From Pseudonocardia humida (GTDB lineage: Bacteria; Actinomycetota; Actinomycetes; Mycobacteriales; Pseudonocardiaceae): a stretch of 64,000 nt of DNA. The stretch lies in the NCBI RefSeq assembly GCF_023898865.1, contig NZ_JAGSOV010000051.1:1-64000 (forward strand). Direction: 5' to 3'. The notes under the pieces are model-generated. The model was not told the origin of the DNA and made no database searches. It worked only from the letters and a program-made list of their open reading frames with translations. The position numbers were made by a program, and so were the translations under genes. Below, one piece after another: positions 8,432-20,621 of this stretch (position 1 is the stretch's first letter; every line of letters starts with the position of its first letter).

Positions 8432-9004
8432 ATGACCACCCAGATCACCATCCTCGCGGCCGAGGAGCTCAACCCCCTCGTCCCGCACTGGTCCGAGATC
8501 ATCGTCGGCACCATCGCGTTCATCCTGCTCTTCCTGGTGCTGCGCCGGACCGCCTTCCCGCAGTTCGAGCGGATCTACGCCGAGCGCACCGACAAGATCG
8601 AGGGCGGGCTGAAGCGGGCCGAGGAGGCCCAGGAGCACGCCCAGGCCCTCAAGCAGCAGTACGAGGACCAGCTGGCCGGGCTGCGCGCGGAGGCCGCGCG
8701 CATCCGCGACGACGCCCGCGCCGAGGGCCAGCAGATCAAGGCCGAGCTGCGGGCGGAGGCCGAGGCCGAGGCCGCGCGCATCCGCCAGCGCGGCGAGGAG
8801 CAGATCTCCGCGGCCCGCGAGCAGGCCGTGCGCGAGCTGCGCGGTGAGATCGGTGGGCTGTCCGTTCAGCTGGCCGAGCGCATCGTCGGCGAGTCGCTGG
8901 CCGACCCGGCGCGCCGGTCGGCCACGGTCGACTCGTTCCTGGCCGAGCTCGACCAGCTGGCGCCGCGCCGCGAGCAGGCGACCCCGGCCGGCGGAGCGAG
9001 CTGA
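8432..9004 (+). CDS. atpF: ATP synthase Fo subunit b
   Basis: Peripheral stalk subunit, 190 aa. One transmembrane helix near residues 20-40 (IIVGTIAFILLFLVLRR) is followed by a long charged coiled coil rich in Ala, Glu and Arg that reaches F1. ATG 8432 follows GAGGAGACAGCC. Its stop overlaps the start of atpH by one base (TGATG), indicating translational coupling. Confidence 0.96.
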   Translation: MTTQITILAAEELNPLVPHWSEIIVGTIAFILLFLVLRRTAFPQFERIYAERTDKIEGGLKRAEEAQEHAQALKQQYEDQLAGLRAEAARIRDDARAEGQQIKAELRAEAEAEAARIRQRGEEQISAAREQAVRELRGEIGGLSVQLAERIVGESLADPARRSATVDSFLAELDQLAPRREQATPAGGAS

Positions 9005-9882
9005 TGGCGCTGGCCCTGTCCGCGTCGAGCCGGGAGGCGCTGGCCGCCGCCGGTGCCCGGCTCGACGAGGTCATCGACAGCAGCCACACCGGGCCCGTCG
9101 CCAGGATCGGCGAGAAGGTCGGCGTCACCACCGGCCCGGGCACGTTGGCCCAGCTGGGCGACGAGCTGTTCGCGTTCACCCGGCTGCTCGCCGAGCAGCC
9201 CGCGGTGCGCCGCCTGCTCGGCGACGCGACCGCCCCGGAGGCGTCCCGCGTGCAGCTGGCCGAGCGGCTGGTCGGCGGGCAGCTCTCCGACACCACCATG
9301 GACATGGTCCGGGTGCTGGTGTCGGCGCGCTGGTCGCGCAGCCTCGACCTGCTCGACGCGGCCGAGGCGCTGGCTCGCCGGGCGACCCTGGGCCCCGCCG
9401 AGAAGGACGGCAGCCTCGACGACGTCGAGGACGAGCTGTTCCGCTTCGGCCGGGTGCTCGACCGCGAGCCGCAGCTGAGCACGCTGCTGTCCGACCGCGC
9501 CACCCCCGAGCAGGGCCGCATCGGCCTGCTCGACCAGGTGCTGGCCGGTCGGACGTCCGCGGTGGCGACGGCGCTGCTGCAGCAGTCGGTGCGGCTGCCC
9601 CGCGGGCGCCACATGGACGAGGTGGCCGAGGAGCTGGCCGATCTGGCCGCGGAGCGCCGCGAGCGCTACGTCGCCCGGGTGGCCACCGCGGTGGCGCTGA
9701 CCCCCGAGCAGGAGTCCCGGCTCACCGAATCGCTGACCCGGCTCTACGGCCGACCGATGTCGCTGCACGTCGAGCTGGACGAGGGCCTGCTGGGCGGGCT
9801 CGTCGTGCGGGTCGGCGGCGAGGTCATCGACGGTAGCGTGGCGGGCAGGCTGGCCGCCGCCCGTCGCGCTCTGCCGAGCTGA
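9004..9882 (+). CDS. atpH: ATP synthase F1 subunit delta
   Basis: Connects the b stalk to the top of F1. At 292 aa it is about 100 residues longer than enterobacterial delta; the extra N-terminal part is usual for actinobacteria. It is not the b-delta fusion found in mycobacteria, because a separate atpF precedes it. The C-terminal domain with [24 protein letters not shown] and [16 protein letters not shown] is the conserved delta signature. Confidence 0.95.
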   Translation: MALALSASSREALAAAGARLDEVIDSSHTGPVARIGEKVGVTTGPGTLAQLGDELFAFTRLLAEQPAVRRLLGDATAPEASRVQLAERLVGGQLSDTTMDMVRVLVSARWSRSLDLLDAAEALARRATLGPAEKDGSLDDVEDELFRFGRVLDREPQLSTLLSDRATPEQGRIGLLDQVLAGRTSAVATALLQQSVRLPRGRHMDEVAEELADLAAERRERYVARVATAVALTPEQESRLTESLTRLYGRPMSLHVELDEGLLGGLVVRVGGEVIDGSVAGRLAAARRALPS

Positions 9883-9928
9883 CCGCTGCCGGAACCCGTA
9901 CCCCACGAACAAGAAGGAACCGACAGCC

Positions 9929-11584
9929 ATGACAGAGCTGACGATCTCCTCCGAGGAGATCCGGAGCGCGATCTCGAGCTACGTGTCGTCGCTCAGCACG
10001 GAGACCTCCCGCGAGGAGGTCGGCACGGTCACCGACACCGGTGACGGCATCGCCCACGTCGAGGGCCTGCCCTCGGTCATGACCAACGAGCTGCTGGAGT
10101 TCGAGGGCGGCGTGCTGGGCGTGGCGCTGAACCTCGACCAGCACGACATCGGTGCGGTCGTCCTCGGCCCGTACGCGGGTATCGAGGAGGGCCAGCAGGT
10201 CCGCCGCACCAACGACATCCTCTCGGTGCCGGTCGGCGACGGCTACCTCGGCCGCGTGGTCGACCCGTTGGGCGCCCCGATCGACGGCCTGGGCGAGGTC
10301 CAGGCCGACGAGCGGCGCGTGCTGGAGCTGCAGGCCGCCACGGTGGTCCAGCGCCAGAGCGTGAGCGAGTCGCTGGAGACCGGTATCAAGGCCATCGACG
10401 CGATGACGCCGATCGGCCGCGGCCAGCGCCAGCTGATCATCGGCGACCGCAAGACCGGCAAGACCGCGGTCTGCGTCGACACGATCATCAACCAGAAGGC
10501 CAACTGGGAGAGCGGCGACCCGGCCAAGCAGGTCCGCTGCATCTACGTCGCGATCGGGCAGAAGGGCTCCACGATCGCCGGCATCCGGCAGTCGCTGGAG
10601 GACGCAGGCGCGCTGGAGTACACGACGATCGTCGCGGCCCCGGCCTCGGACCCGGCCGGGTTCAAGTGGCTGGCCCCCTACACCGGCTCGGCCATCGGCC
10701 AGCACTGGATGTACCAGGGCAACCACGTCCTGATCGTCTTCGACGACCTGTCCAAGCAGGCCGAGGCCTACCGCGCGATCTCGCTGCTGCTGCGCCGTCC
10801 CCCGGGCCGCGAGGCCTACCCGGGCGACGTCTTCTACTTGCACTCCCGGCTGCTGGAGCGCTGCGCGAAGCTGTCCGACGAGCTCGGCGGCGGCTCGATG
10901 ACCGGTCTGCCGATCATCGAGACCAAGGCCAACGACGTGTCGGCCTACATCCCGACGAACGTCATCTCGATCACCGACGGCCAGGTCTTCCTGGAGTCCG
11001 ACCTGTTCAACCAGGGCGTCCGGCCGGCGATCAACGTCGGCATCTCGGTGTCGCGCGTGGGTGGTTCCGCCCAGATCCGGGCCATGCGCCAGGTGTCGGG
11101 CTCGCTGCGCCTCGACCTGTCGCAGTACCGCGAGCTGGAGTCCTTCGCCGCGTTCGGCTCCGACCTCGACGCCGCATCGGCGGCGGCGCTGGGCCGGGGC
11201 AGCCGGCTGGTCGAGCTGCTCAAGCAGCCGCAGTACCAGCCGCAGCCGGTGCAGGAGCAGGTCGTCTCGCTGTGGCTGGGCACCTCGGGCAAGCTCGACT
11301 CGGTCCCGGTCGCCGACGTCCGCAAGTTCGAGTCGGAGTTCCTCGACCACGTGCGCCGCAACGAGGAGGGCGCGCTGGGCGAGATCCGCGACACCGGCAA
11401 GCTCTCCGACGACAACATCGAGCGGCTCACCCGGGTCGTCAAGGAGTTCAAGGAGGGCTTCACCGCCTCCGACGGCTCCTCGGTGGTGCCGAAGGAGGCC
11501 CAGGCCGAGGCCCTGGACGAGGACGACGTCGACCAGGAGACCGTCAAGGTCAACAAGCCGGCTCCCTCCAAGAGCGCGGGTTAG
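9929..11584 (+). CDS. atpA: ATP synthase F1 subunit alpha
   Basis: Non-catalytic nucleotide-binding subunit of the alpha3beta3 hexamer, 551 aa. The P-loop is GDRKTGKT at residues 172-179. The signature [17 protein letters not shown] and the arginine finger lie in the C-terminal half. ATG 9929 follows AAGAAGGAACCGAC. The C-terminal ~40 residues are an acidic, lysine-containing tail of the actinobacterial type. Confidence 0.97.
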   Translation: MTELTISSEEIRSAISSYVSSLSTETSREEVGTVTDTGDGIAHVEGLPSVMTNELLEFEGGVLGVALNLDQHDIGAVVLGPYAGIEEGQQVRRTNDILSVPVGDGYLGRVVDPLGAPIDGLGEVQADERRVLELQAATVVQRQSVSESLETGIKAIDAMTPIGRGQRQLIIGDRKTGKTAVCVDTIINQKANWESGDPAKQVRCIYVAIGQKGSTIAGIRQSLEDAGALEYTTIVAAPASDPAGFKWLAPYTGSAIGQHWMYQGNHVLIVFDDLSKQAEAYRAISLLLRRPPGREAYPGDVFYLHSRLLERCAKLSDELGGGSMTGLPIIETKANDVSAYIPTNVISITDGQVFLESDLFNQGVRPAINVGISVSRVGGSAQIRAMRQVSGSLRLDLSQYRELESFAAFGSDLDAASAAALGRGSRLVELLKQPQYQPQPVQEQVVSLWLGTSGKLDSVPVADVRKFESEFLDHVRRNEEGALGEIRDTGKLSDDNIERLTRVVKEFKEGFTASDGSSVVPKEAQAEALDEDDVDQETVKVNKPAPSKSAG

Positions 11585-11594
11585 GCGGTAGGTC

Positions 11595-14017
<2,423 letters not shown>

Positions 14018-14019
14018 CG

Positions 14020-14403
14020 TTGGCTGAGATGACGGTCGACCTGGTCGCGGTCGAGCGGAAGATCTGGTCGGGCCAGGCCTCCTTCGTGCTCGCCAGCACC
14101 ACCGAGGGCGAGATCGGCGTCATGCCCGGGCACGAGCCCACCCTCGCCCAGCTCGACGACGCCGCCGTCGTGCGCGTCGACGGCACCGACGGCAGCAAGA
14201 CCACGCTGGCGGTGCACGGCGGCTTCCTGCACGTCACCCCGGACGGGGTGACCGTGCTGGCCGAGTTCGCCGAGCTGTCCGAGGAGATCGACGTGTCGCG
14301 GGCCCGTGATGCCCTGCGCCGCGCCGAGGGCGAGGGCGCCGAGGGTGCGGCCGCGGCGGAGCGGGCGAACGTGCGGCTGAGAGCCGCCGGCGCGGCCGAG
14401 TAG
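14020..14403 (+). CDS. atpC: ATP synthase F1 subunit epsilon
   Basis: Central stalk subunit that couples and partly inhibits the enzyme, 127 aa. The N-terminal beta sandwich includes EGEIGVMPGHEPTLAQL and GGFLHVTPDGVTVLAE. The C-terminal helical part is short and Ala/Glu-rich. I use TTG 14020, 2 nt after the atpD stop, with GAGCAGGG upstream; ATG 14029 (MTVDLVAVERK) is an equally possible start. Confidence 0.94.
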   Translation: MAEMTVDLVAVERKIWSGQASFVLASTTEGEIGVMPGHEPTLAQLDDAAVVRVDGTDGSKTTLAVHGGFLHVTPDGVTVLAEFAELSEEIDVSRARDALRRAEGEGAEGAAAAERANVRLRAAGAAE

Positions 14404-14414
14404 CCGAGGCGGCG

Positions 14415-14891
14415 GTGCAGGCGTCGGCGGTGGTCATCACCATCGTGCTGGTGTGCGCCTGTCTGTGCCTCGGGTACCTGGCCTACCGCAGGCTGACGTT
14501 GATGCGGGGCGGCGGCGTGGACGTGTGTCTGCGCCGCCGTTCGGCGTTCGTGGGCCGGTTGGGCGAGCGCACGCTGGCCAAGGACACCTCGGCGGGCTGG
14601 CACTTCGGCGTCGGCCGCTACCGGGGCGACCAGCTGGCCTGGTTCCGGCTGACCAGCTTCCGCCCCGGCGCCTCCGTGGTGCTCGACCGCACCGAGCTGG
14701 AGATCGTCGACCGCAGGCCGCCGACGGCCGCGGAGAGCTACGCCATCCCCACCGCCGACGTCGTGCTGGACTGCCGCATCGGCGAGGTCGTCATCGAGCT
14801 GGCGATGGCGCCGGGGGTGCTGACCGGCTTCCTGTCCTGGCTGGAGTCGGCCCCGCCCGGCCGCAGCACCGGCTACCGCCAAGCCTCCTGA
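14415..14891 (+). CDS. DUF2550 single-pass membrane protein
   Basis: A 158-aa protein with one N-terminal hydrophobic segment (VVITIVLVCACLCLGYLAY) and a soluble domain containing GWHFGVGRYRGDQLAWFRL. It matches the conserved actinobacterial family found right after atpC (Rv1312 in M. tuberculosis). Function unknown. Start GTG 14415 is 11 nt after atpC, so it is probably the last gene of the atp operon. It converges on the DASS transporter with a 4-nt gap. Confidence 0.85.
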   Translation: MQASAVVITIVLVCACLCLGYLAYRRLTLMRGGGVDVCLRRRSAFVGRLGERTLAKDTSAGWHFGVGRYRGDQLAWFRLTSFRPGASVVLDRTELEIVDRRPPTAAESYAIPTADVVLDCRIGEVVIELAMAPGVLTGFLSWLESAPPGRSTGYRQAS

Positions 14892-14895
14892 CCGC

Positions 14896-16500
14896 TCAGG
14901 CGCCCAGGCCGAGCAGGCCGACCATCAGCGGCAGGACGACGATGATCAAGATCGCGCCGAGCACGTCGAAGCTCGCCCCGGACCGGATCATCGTCGTGAT
15001 CGGGACCGCGCCGGAGCCGTAGACCACGGCGTTCTGCGGCGTCGAGACCGGCAGCATGAACCCGAACGAGGCGGCGAACGTGGCGGCCAGCGCGGGCACG
15101 AACGGGTTCACCCCGGCGGCCACGGCGACCGGGATCACGATCGGCACCACGACCGCGGCGGAGGCGGTGTTGCTCGTCGTCTCCGAGACGATGATCGCCA
15201 GCACCACCGCGAAGATCGTGATGGCCAGGGTGCTGGTGAGGCCGAGCCCGTCGGACACGGCGTTGCCCAGCCGCTCGGCCAGCCCGGTGGCGGCGAGCAG
15301 GCCGCCGAAGATGATCCCGGTGCCGAACAGCACGATCGTGCCCCAGTCGATCTCCGCGGCGTCGCGCCAGCGCAGCGTGAACTCCCGGGCCCGCCAGTCG
15401 ATGGGCAGCAGGTAGAGCAGCGACGCGCCGAGCACGGCGACCATGCCCTCGTCGAGGCGGTCGCTGACCGCGCCGTAGAGGTCGGACTCGTTCCCGGCGA
15501 CCAGGGCGACCACGCCGGGCAGGATCCACAGGAACACGGTGACCCCGAAGGCGACCAGCGTGTTCTTCTCGGCGCGCGACAGCGGACCCATGTCGGCGCG
15601 CTGCTCGGCGATGTAGTCCTCGACCCCGTCGATGCGGCGCAGCTCCGGGCGGTTGAGCAGCAGCAGGACCGCGGCCAGCGCCAGGAACATGAGCAGGCAG
15701 ATCGGCACGGCCGCGGCCATCCACTGGGCGAAGGTGATGGTCTCGCCCGTGGCCTCCTCGATGAGCCCGCGGCCGATCAGGTTGGGCGGGCTGCCGACCG
15801 GGGTGAGCAGGCCGCCGACGCTGGCCCCGTAGGCCAGCATCAGCATGATCGCCGCACCGACCCGCAGCCGCAGCGGGTCGAAGTCCGCGGCCACCATCCC
15901 GCGCTCCTGCAGCAGCTTGGCGATCACCCCGAGGATGCCCAGCGCCGTGGGCAGCAGCATGGCGACGGTGGCCGTGTTGGACACGAACGCCGAGAGCAGC
16001 GCGGTGATCGCACCGAACGCGATGATCACGCCGTAGGTCGACCGCCCGACCCGGGGCAGCGACAGGATCCGGAAGGCGAACCGCCGGGCGAGCCCGTGCT
16101 TGAGCATCGCCTGGGCCAGGATGAACGCCCCGATGAAGGTGAAGATCGTCGACGAGCCGAACCGGGCCAGCACGTCGTCGGCCGGCTCGACCTGCAGGAA
16201 GACGATCACCGCGACGCCGATCAGGCCACCGATCGGGATCGGCACCGCCTCGGTCACCCACAGCACGATCACCCCGAGCAGCACCGCGGCCAGCGACTGC
16301 TGGGCCGGCTCCAGCCCGAGCGGCAGCAGCAGGAAGACGATCGTCACCGCCGGGGCCAGGAACAGCCCGACCGTGCGCCGCCCCCGCTCGAACCGCTCCT
16401 CGGCGGGGGAGAGCTGCTGCTCTCCCAGGCTGCGGTAGGTGGCGTGGCCCAGCAGGGCCGCGTCGACATCGGTGCGGGTCGGCTCGCTGTCGGTCGCCAT
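14896..16500 (-). CDS. DASS (SLC13) family anion/dicarboxylate transporter
   Basis: A 534-aa membrane protein with about 12 hydrophobic segments. Both family SNT motifs are visible: VSNTATVAMLLP in the first half and TSNTASAAVVVPI in the second, plus TPVGSPPNLIGRG and SFGFMLPVSTPQNAVVYGSG. This is the VcINDY-type fold that moves dicarboxylates, citrate or sulfate with sodium. The substrate cannot be set from sequence. ATG 16500. It lies at the end of the atp region, where mycobacteria have other genes, so it is a lineage-specific insertion. Confidence 0.9.
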   Translation of the reverse strand: MATDSEPTRTDVDAALLGHATYRSLGEQQLSPAEERFERGRRTVGLFLAPAVTIVFLLLPLGLEPAQQSLAAVLLGVIVLWVTEAVPIPIGGLIGVAVIVFLQVEPADDVLARFGSSTIFTFIGAFILAQAMLKHGLARRFAFRILSLPRVGRSTYGVIIAFGAITALLSAFVSNTATVAMLLPTALGILGVIAKLLQERGMVAADFDPLRLRVGAAIMLMLAYGASVGGLLTPVGSPPNLIGRGLIEEATGETITFAQWMAAAVPICLLMFLALAAVLLLLNRPELRRIDGVEDYIAEQRADMGPLSRAEKNTLVAFGVTVFLWILPGVVALVAGNESDLYGAVSDRLDEGMVAVLGASLLYLLPIDWRAREFTLRWRDAAEIDWGTIVLFGTGIIFGGLLAATGLAERLGNAVSDGLGLTSTLAITIFAVVLAIIVSETTSNTASAAVVVPIVIPVAVAAGVNPFVPALAATFAASFGFMLPVSTPQNAVVYGSGAVPITTMIRSGASFDVLGAILIIVVLPLMVGLLGLGA

Positions 16501-16585
16501 GGATCAAGGGTGACACCGATCACGGCGCGAACGCCAACGCTGGCCGACGTGCCTCCGGTCCGGTTGGTCCGATCGTCGTACGCGC

Positions 16586-17173
16586 TCAGCGCCCGGCACG
16601 GCCTGCGGGGCCGCCGGGCCGCCAGAGGACGTCACCGGCCGGGTTGGCCACGCGGCCGAGGATGAACAGCAGGTCGCTGAGGCGGTTGAGGTACTTCGCG
16701 GTGAGCGGGTTGGTGCGCTCGGCGTCCCGCTCCAGCAGGGCCCACACCGACCGCTCCGCGCGCCGGGTGACGGTCCGCGCGACGTGCAGGTACGCCGCGC
16801 CCGGCGTCCCGCCCGGCAGGATGAACGAGTCGAGCTTGGGCAGGCCCTCGTTGAACTCGTCGCACCAGCCCTCGAGGCGGGTCACGTAGTCCTCGGTGAC
16901 CCGCAGCGGCGGGTACTCCGGATCGGGGACGATCGGGGCGCACAGGTCGGCGCCGACGTCGAACAGGTCGTTCTGCACCTGCCGCAGGGGGACCAGCACG
17001 TCGTCGGCGAGGCCGCCGACGGTGACCGCCACCCCGACGGCCGCGTTGGTCTCGTCGGTGTCGGCGTAGGCCGCGAGCCGGACGTCGGTCTTGGCGACCC
17101 GGCTGAAGTCGCCGAGCCCGGTCGTCCCGTCGTCGCCGGTCTTGGTGTAGATCCTGGTCAGGTGCACGGCCAT
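16586..17173 (-). CDS. Cob(I)alamin adenosyltransferase (PduO type)
   Basis: Transfers the adenosyl group of ATP to cob(I)alamin to make coenzyme B12, and in MMAB-type systems hands it to acyl-CoA mutases. The protein is 195 aa. Motifs: TKTGDDGTTGLGD at the N-terminus (ATP binding), DSFILPGGTPGAAYLHVARTVTRRAER in the middle, and YLNRLSDLLFILGRVAN at the end. It is the positional equivalent of Rv1314c. Ecm (23.4 kb) and MeaB (39.9 kb) in the same window are its expected users. ATG 17173. Confidence 0.94.
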   Translation of the reverse strand: MAVHLTRIYTKTGDDGTTGLGDFSRVAKTDVRLAAYADTDETNAAVGVAVTVGGLADDVLVPLRQVQNDLFDVGADLCAPIVPDPEYPPLRVTEDYVTRLEGWCDEFNEGLPKLDSFILPGGTPGAAYLHVARTVTRRAERSVWALLERDAERTNPLTAKYLNRLSDLLFILGRVANPAGDVLWRPGGPAGRAGR

Positions 17174-17198
17174 GGGGCCAGCCTAGGTCGGCCGGGCC

Positions 17199-17939
17199 TC
17201 AGGCGTTCGCTCCGGAGTCGACGAGCAGCGCCGCGCCGGTGATCGTGCGCCCGCCCTCGCCGGCCAGGTGCGCGACGGTGGCGGCCACGTCGTCGGCGGT
17301 CTGGAAGGCGCCCAACGCCGTGCGGGCGCGCTGCGCGTCGGCGTCCGGGCCGTCGGCGGGGTTCATGTCGGTGTCGGTCGAGCCGGGGTGCACGACGTTC
17401 ACGGTGATGCCGCGGGGGCCGAGGTCGTGGGCCAGGCCGCGGCTGAGCCCGGTGAGCGCGGCCTTCGACATCGAGTACAGCGCGATGCCGGGCTGGCCGG
17501 CGCGCTCGGCGAGGTTGCTGCCGATGGAGATGATCCGGCCGCCGGGCCCCATGTGCCGCGAGGCGGCCTGGGCGGCGGTGAAGGCGGCGCCGACGTGGAT
17601 GGCCAGCACGCGGTCGAGCTCGTCGCGCCCGACCTCCTCGAACGGGCCGTACGGGAACACCCCGGCGTTGTTGACCAGTACGTCGAGGCGTCCGAGGCGG
17701 GCGGCGGTGTCGTCCACGGCACGCGCGACGGCGGCGGTGTCGGCGCTGTCGGCGCGCAGCGCCAGGCCCCGCCGCCCGGTCCGCTCGATCGCCGCGACCA
17801 CCGCGGCGGCCCGGTCGTCGGCGGTGAGGTAGGTGATGGCCACGTCGGCGCCGTCGGCGGCGAGCCGCAGGGCGATGGCCGCGCCGATGCCGCGGCTGCC
17901 GCCGGTCACGAGGGCCACGCGGCCGGTCAGGTCGGACAT
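17199..17939 (-). CDS. SDR family NAD(P)-dependent oxidoreductase
   Basis: Classical short-chain dehydrogenase, 246 aa. Cofactor loop TGGSRGIG near residue 12, NNAG in the centre, catalytic Ser region IISIGSNLAE and YSMSK as the YxxxK. The N-terminal acidic/basic pattern does not settle NADH versus NADPH. Start ATG 17939 has AGAAAGGA upstream; a longer frame to 18041 overlaps the divergent regulator and is rejected. It shares a 53-nt region with the divergent TetR gene carrying a palindrome, so it is the likely target of that regulator. Substrate unknown. Confidence 0.9.
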   Translation of the reverse strand: MSDLTGRVALVTGGSRGIGAAIALRLAADGADVAITYLTADDRAAAVVAAIERTGRRGLALRADSADTAAVARAVDDTAARLGRLDVLVNNAGVFPYGPFEEVGRDELDRVLAIHVGAAFTAAQAASRHMGPGGRIISIGSNLAERAGQPGIALYSMSKAALTGLSRGLAHDLGPRGITVNVVHPGSTDTDMNPADGPDADAQRARTALGAFQTADDVAATVAHLAGEGGRTITGAALLVDSGANA

Positions 17940-17949
17940 GTCCGATCCT

Positions 17950-17971
17950 TTCTGTAGGGGTCGATACAGAA
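17950..17971. promoter_or_regulatory. Operator-like palindrome between SDR and TetR
   Basis: Perfect 7-bp arms TTCTGTA (17950-17956) and TACAGAA (17965-17971) with an 8-nt spacer. A third TACAGAA half-site starts at 17997, inside the first codons of the regulator. A -10-like TATCCT is at 17981-17986 for the regulator. The layout fits autoregulation and control of the SDR gene by the TetR protein. Confidence 0.6.
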
Positions 17972-17992
17972 CATAGCCGCTATCCTTAGCGA

Positions 17993-18607
17993 GTGCTACA
18001 GAAAAGGGGGCGGCCGCGCGGCTTCGACCGCGACGCGGCACTGCAGCGGGCCATGGAGGTCTTCTGGGAGCACGGCTACGAGGGCACCTCGATCGCCGAC
18101 CTCACCGCGGCCATGGACGTCCGCCCGCCGAGCCTCTACGCCGCCTTCGGCAGCAAGGAGGAGCTCTTCCGGGAGGCCGTGGCGCGCTACGAGGAGATCG
18201 AGGGCGGACCGCCCCTGCGGGCCCTGCGCGAGGCGCCGACCGCCCTGGCGGGCATCGAGGCCCTGCTGCGGGCGAACGTGGCCGACTACACCGACCCGGC
18301 GAAGCCGAAGGGCTGCATGGTCGTCCTGGCCGCCACCACCTACACGCCCTCGACCGAGGGCGTCCGGGACTTCCTCGCCGAGCAGCGCCGGGGGTCCACC
18401 GCCGCCGTCCACGACCGGCTCGTCGCCGGCCGGGCCGCCGGGGACGTGCCGCCTGGCGCCGACATCCGGGGGCTCGCCGCGTACGTCACGTCGGTGCAGT
18501 TCGGGATGTCCCTGCAGGCCCGGGACGGTGCGAGCGCCGAGGAGCTGTCGACCGTCGTCGACCTCGCGGTGCTCGCCTGCGCGCAGCGGCTCCGGCCGCT
18601 GCAGTGA
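17993..18607 (+). CDS. TetR/AcrR family transcriptional regulator
   Basis: A 204-aa regulator. The N-terminal segment [34 protein letters not shown] and [24 protein letters not shown] are a standard TetR DNA-binding domain of the subfamily that often controls a neighbouring SDR. The GTG start at 17993 places the protein start within a repeated half-site. It is divergent from the SDR gene. Its stop is 31 nt before the murA start. Confidence 0.88.
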   Translation: MLQKRGRPRGFDRDAALQRAMEVFWEHGYEGTSIADLTAAMDVRPPSLYAAFGSKEELFREAVARYEEIEGGPPLRALREAPTALAGIEALLRANVADYTDPAKPKGCMVVLAATTYTPSTEGVRDFLAEQRRGSTAAVHDRLVAGRAAGDVPPGADIRGLAAYVTSVQFGMSLQARDGASAEELSTVVDLAVLACAQRLRPLQ

Positions 18608-18638
18608 CGGACGGGGCGGGGGGATAGCGTCGCGAGTC

Positions 18639-19907
18639 GTGGCACAGCATTTTGCGGTGGGCGGAGGCGCCCGCCTGGTCGGCTCGGTGGACGTGGTCGG
18701 CGCCAAGAACAGCGTCCTGAAGCTGATGGCCGCGGCGCTGCTCGCCGAGGGCACGACGACGCTCACCAACTGCCCGGAGATCCTGGACGTGCCGCTGATG
18801 GCCGACGTCCTGCGCAGCCTGGGCTGCACGGTCGAGGTCGACGGCGGCACCGTCACCATCGACGTGCCGGCCGAACCGGGCAACCAGGCCGACTACAAGT
18901 CGGTGTCCAAGCTGCGGGCCTCGGTGTGCGTGCTCGGGCCCCTGGTCGCGCGGTGCCGGCGGGCCGTCGTGCCGCTGCCCGGCGGCGACGCCATCGGCTC
19001 GCGCCCCCTGGACATGCACCAGGCCGGCCTGCGCAAGCTCGGCGCGACCACCGAGATCGAGCACGGCCGCGTGGTGGCCCAGGCCGACGAGCTGCGCGGC
19101 GCCCAGATCTGGCTCGACTTCCCCAGCGTCGGCGCCACCGAGAACATCCTGATGGCCGCCGTGCTCGCCGACGGCGCCACGGTGATCGACAACGCCGCCC
19201 GCGAGCCGGAGATCGTCGACCTCTGCACGATGCTGCAGCAGATGGGCGCCAAGATCGACGGCGTCGGCTCGTCCACGCTGACCGTCAACGGCGTCGCCGA
19301 GCTGGCGCCCACCGAGCACCGCGTGATCGGCGACCGGATCGTCGGTGCCACCTGGGGCTTCGCCGCGGCGATGACCCGCGGCCAGGTGACCGTGCGCGGC
19401 ATCGACCCGCACCACATCGACCTCGTGCTGGACAAGCTGCGCAGCGCGGGCGCGCAGACCGACATCGCCGCGGACGAGTTCACCGTGACCATGGACGGCA
19501 GGCCGCAGGCCGTCGACTTCGTGACGCTGCCCTACCCCGGCTTCGCCACCGACCTGCAGCCGATGGCGATCGCGCTGTCCGCGGTGGCCGAGGGCACCTC
19601 GATGATCACCGAGAACGTGTTCGAGTCGCGCTTCCGGTTCGTCGACGAGATGGTCCGGCTCGGCGCCGACGCCCGCACCGACGGCCACCACGCCGTCATC
19701 CGCGGTGTGGAGCGGCTGTCCAGCGCCCCGGTGTGGGCCAGCGACATCCGCGCGGGGGCCGGGCTCGTGCTGGCCGCCCTGTGCGCCGACGGCCAGACCG
19801 AGGTCTGGGACGTCGAGCACATCGACCGCGGCTACCCGCGCTTCGTGGAGAACCTGCGCGGCCTGGGCGCCGACATCTCCCGGGTGACGACCGACCCGGA
19901 GCGCTGA
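18639..19907 (+). CDS. murA: UDP-GlcNAc 1-carboxyvinyltransferase (MurA, Asp117 type)
   Basis: First committed step of peptidoglycan synthesis: PEP plus UDP-GlcNAc to enolpyruvyl-UDP-GlcNAc. The 422-aa protein starts at GTG 18639 ([13 protein letters not shown]) with [20 protein letters not shown] as the first substrate loop. The active-site loop reads [17 protein letters not shown]: residue 117 is Asp, where most bacteria have the fosfomycin-alkylated Cys. M. tuberculosis MurA also has Asp117, which makes it insensitive to fosfomycin. The codon is GAC at 18987-18989. Equivalent of Rv1315. Confidence 0.97.
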   Translation: MAQHFAVGGGARLVGSVDVVGAKNSVLKLMAAALLAEGTTTLTNCPEILDVPLMADVLRSLGCTVEVDGGTVTIDVPAEPGNQADYKSVSKLRASVCVLGPLVARCRRAVVPLPGGDAIGSRPLDMHQAGLRKLGATTEIEHGRVVAQADELRGAQIWLDFPSVGATENILMAAVLADGATVIDNAAREPEIVDLCTMLQQMGAKIDGVGSSTLTVNGVAELAPTEHRVIGDRIVGATWGFAAAMTRGQVTVRGIDPHHIDLVLDKLRSAGAQTDIAADEFTVTMDGRPQAVDFVTLPYPGFATDLQPMAIALSAVAEGTSMITENVFESRFRFVDEMVRLGADARTDGHHAVIRGVERLSSAPVWASDIRAGAGLVLAALCADGQTEVWDVEHIDRGYPRFVENLRGLGADISRVTTDPER

Positions 19908-19919
19908 GGGCAGCGGCTG

Positions 19920-19949
19920 CCCCTGGTGCACCCCCGTGGTCACCAGGGG
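19920..19949. terminator. Hairpin between convergent murA and redoxin genes
   Basis: Perfect 9-bp arms CCCCTGGTG (19920-19928) and CACCAGGGG (19941-19949), 12-nt loop, 12 nt after the murA stop. It is a candidate bidirectional terminator. Confidence 0.55.
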
Positions 19950-20003
19950 TGCGGACCGCTCACGCCAGGACGCCGCCGGCGACGGCGACGATCGCGGCCA
20001 GGC

Positions 20004-20606
20004 TCACGGTTGCGGCTCCGGGTGGCCTGCCGGGCGCCGGGCCCGCGCGGCCAGCCGCAGCAGGTCCTCGACCGACCACTGGTCGTAGACGTGCTCGCCG
20101 TAGTGGGCGGCGGCCACGCGCCCGTCGGCGTCGATCAGGAAGTCGGCCGGCAGACCGGTGCGCCCGCCGTGCGGCCGGGCCGCCGGCGCCCGCTCCCGGC
20201 CGCGGGCGACGGTCCAGGCGGCCCGCGCGACGGCCCGCGCGATCGGCGCCCACGCCCGGGGATCGAGCAGCGCGCGCGGGGCCGACTCCACACCGAACTC
20301 CCGGTACAGCCGCTTGTCCGGATCGGCGACGACGGCGAACGGGAGACCGGCCACGTGCTCGCGCAGCTCGTCGGCCGGGGAGTGGAAGACCACGACCTCG
20401 CGGATCCCGGCCGCGGTGATCTCCGCGTGCCGCACCACCACCGAGCGCAGGTGCAGGTTGCACACCGGGCAGCCGGCGAACCGGCGGAACTGCAGGTGGA
20501 CCAGGTGCTCTCCGTCCGGCAGCGCGACCGGCACGCCATCGACGCCCGCCAGCGCCCGCGGCGCGACGACGGCTCCGACTGCGATCCGGCCCGATCGGGT
20601 GCTCAT
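20004..20606 (-). CDS. Peroxiredoxin-like thioredoxin-fold protein
   Basis: A 200-aa AhpC/TSA-like protein. It has a CxxC active site in FRRFAGCPVCNLHLRS and the downstream segment FHSPADELREHVAGLPFAVVADPDKRLYREFGVE typical of redoxins. A basic insertion follows, and the C-terminal strand is GLPADFLIDADGRVAAAHYG. It probably acts as a thiol peroxidase or reductase in the cytoplasm; no signal peptide. ATG 20606. It is divergent from a TetR gene with a 14-bp palindrome between them, so expression is likely under that regulator. Confidence 0.82.
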   Translation of the reverse strand: MSTRSGRIAVGAVVAPRALAGVDGVPVALPDGEHLVHLQFRRFAGCPVCNLHLRSVVVRHAEITAAGIREVVVFHSPADELREHVAGLPFAVVADPDKRLYREFGVESAPRALLDPRAWAPIARAVARAAWTVARGRERAPAARPHGGRTGLPADFLIDADGRVAAAHYGEHVYDQWSVEDLLRLAARARRPAGHPEPQP

Positions 20607-20621
20607 GCGACCTCCGTAGGT

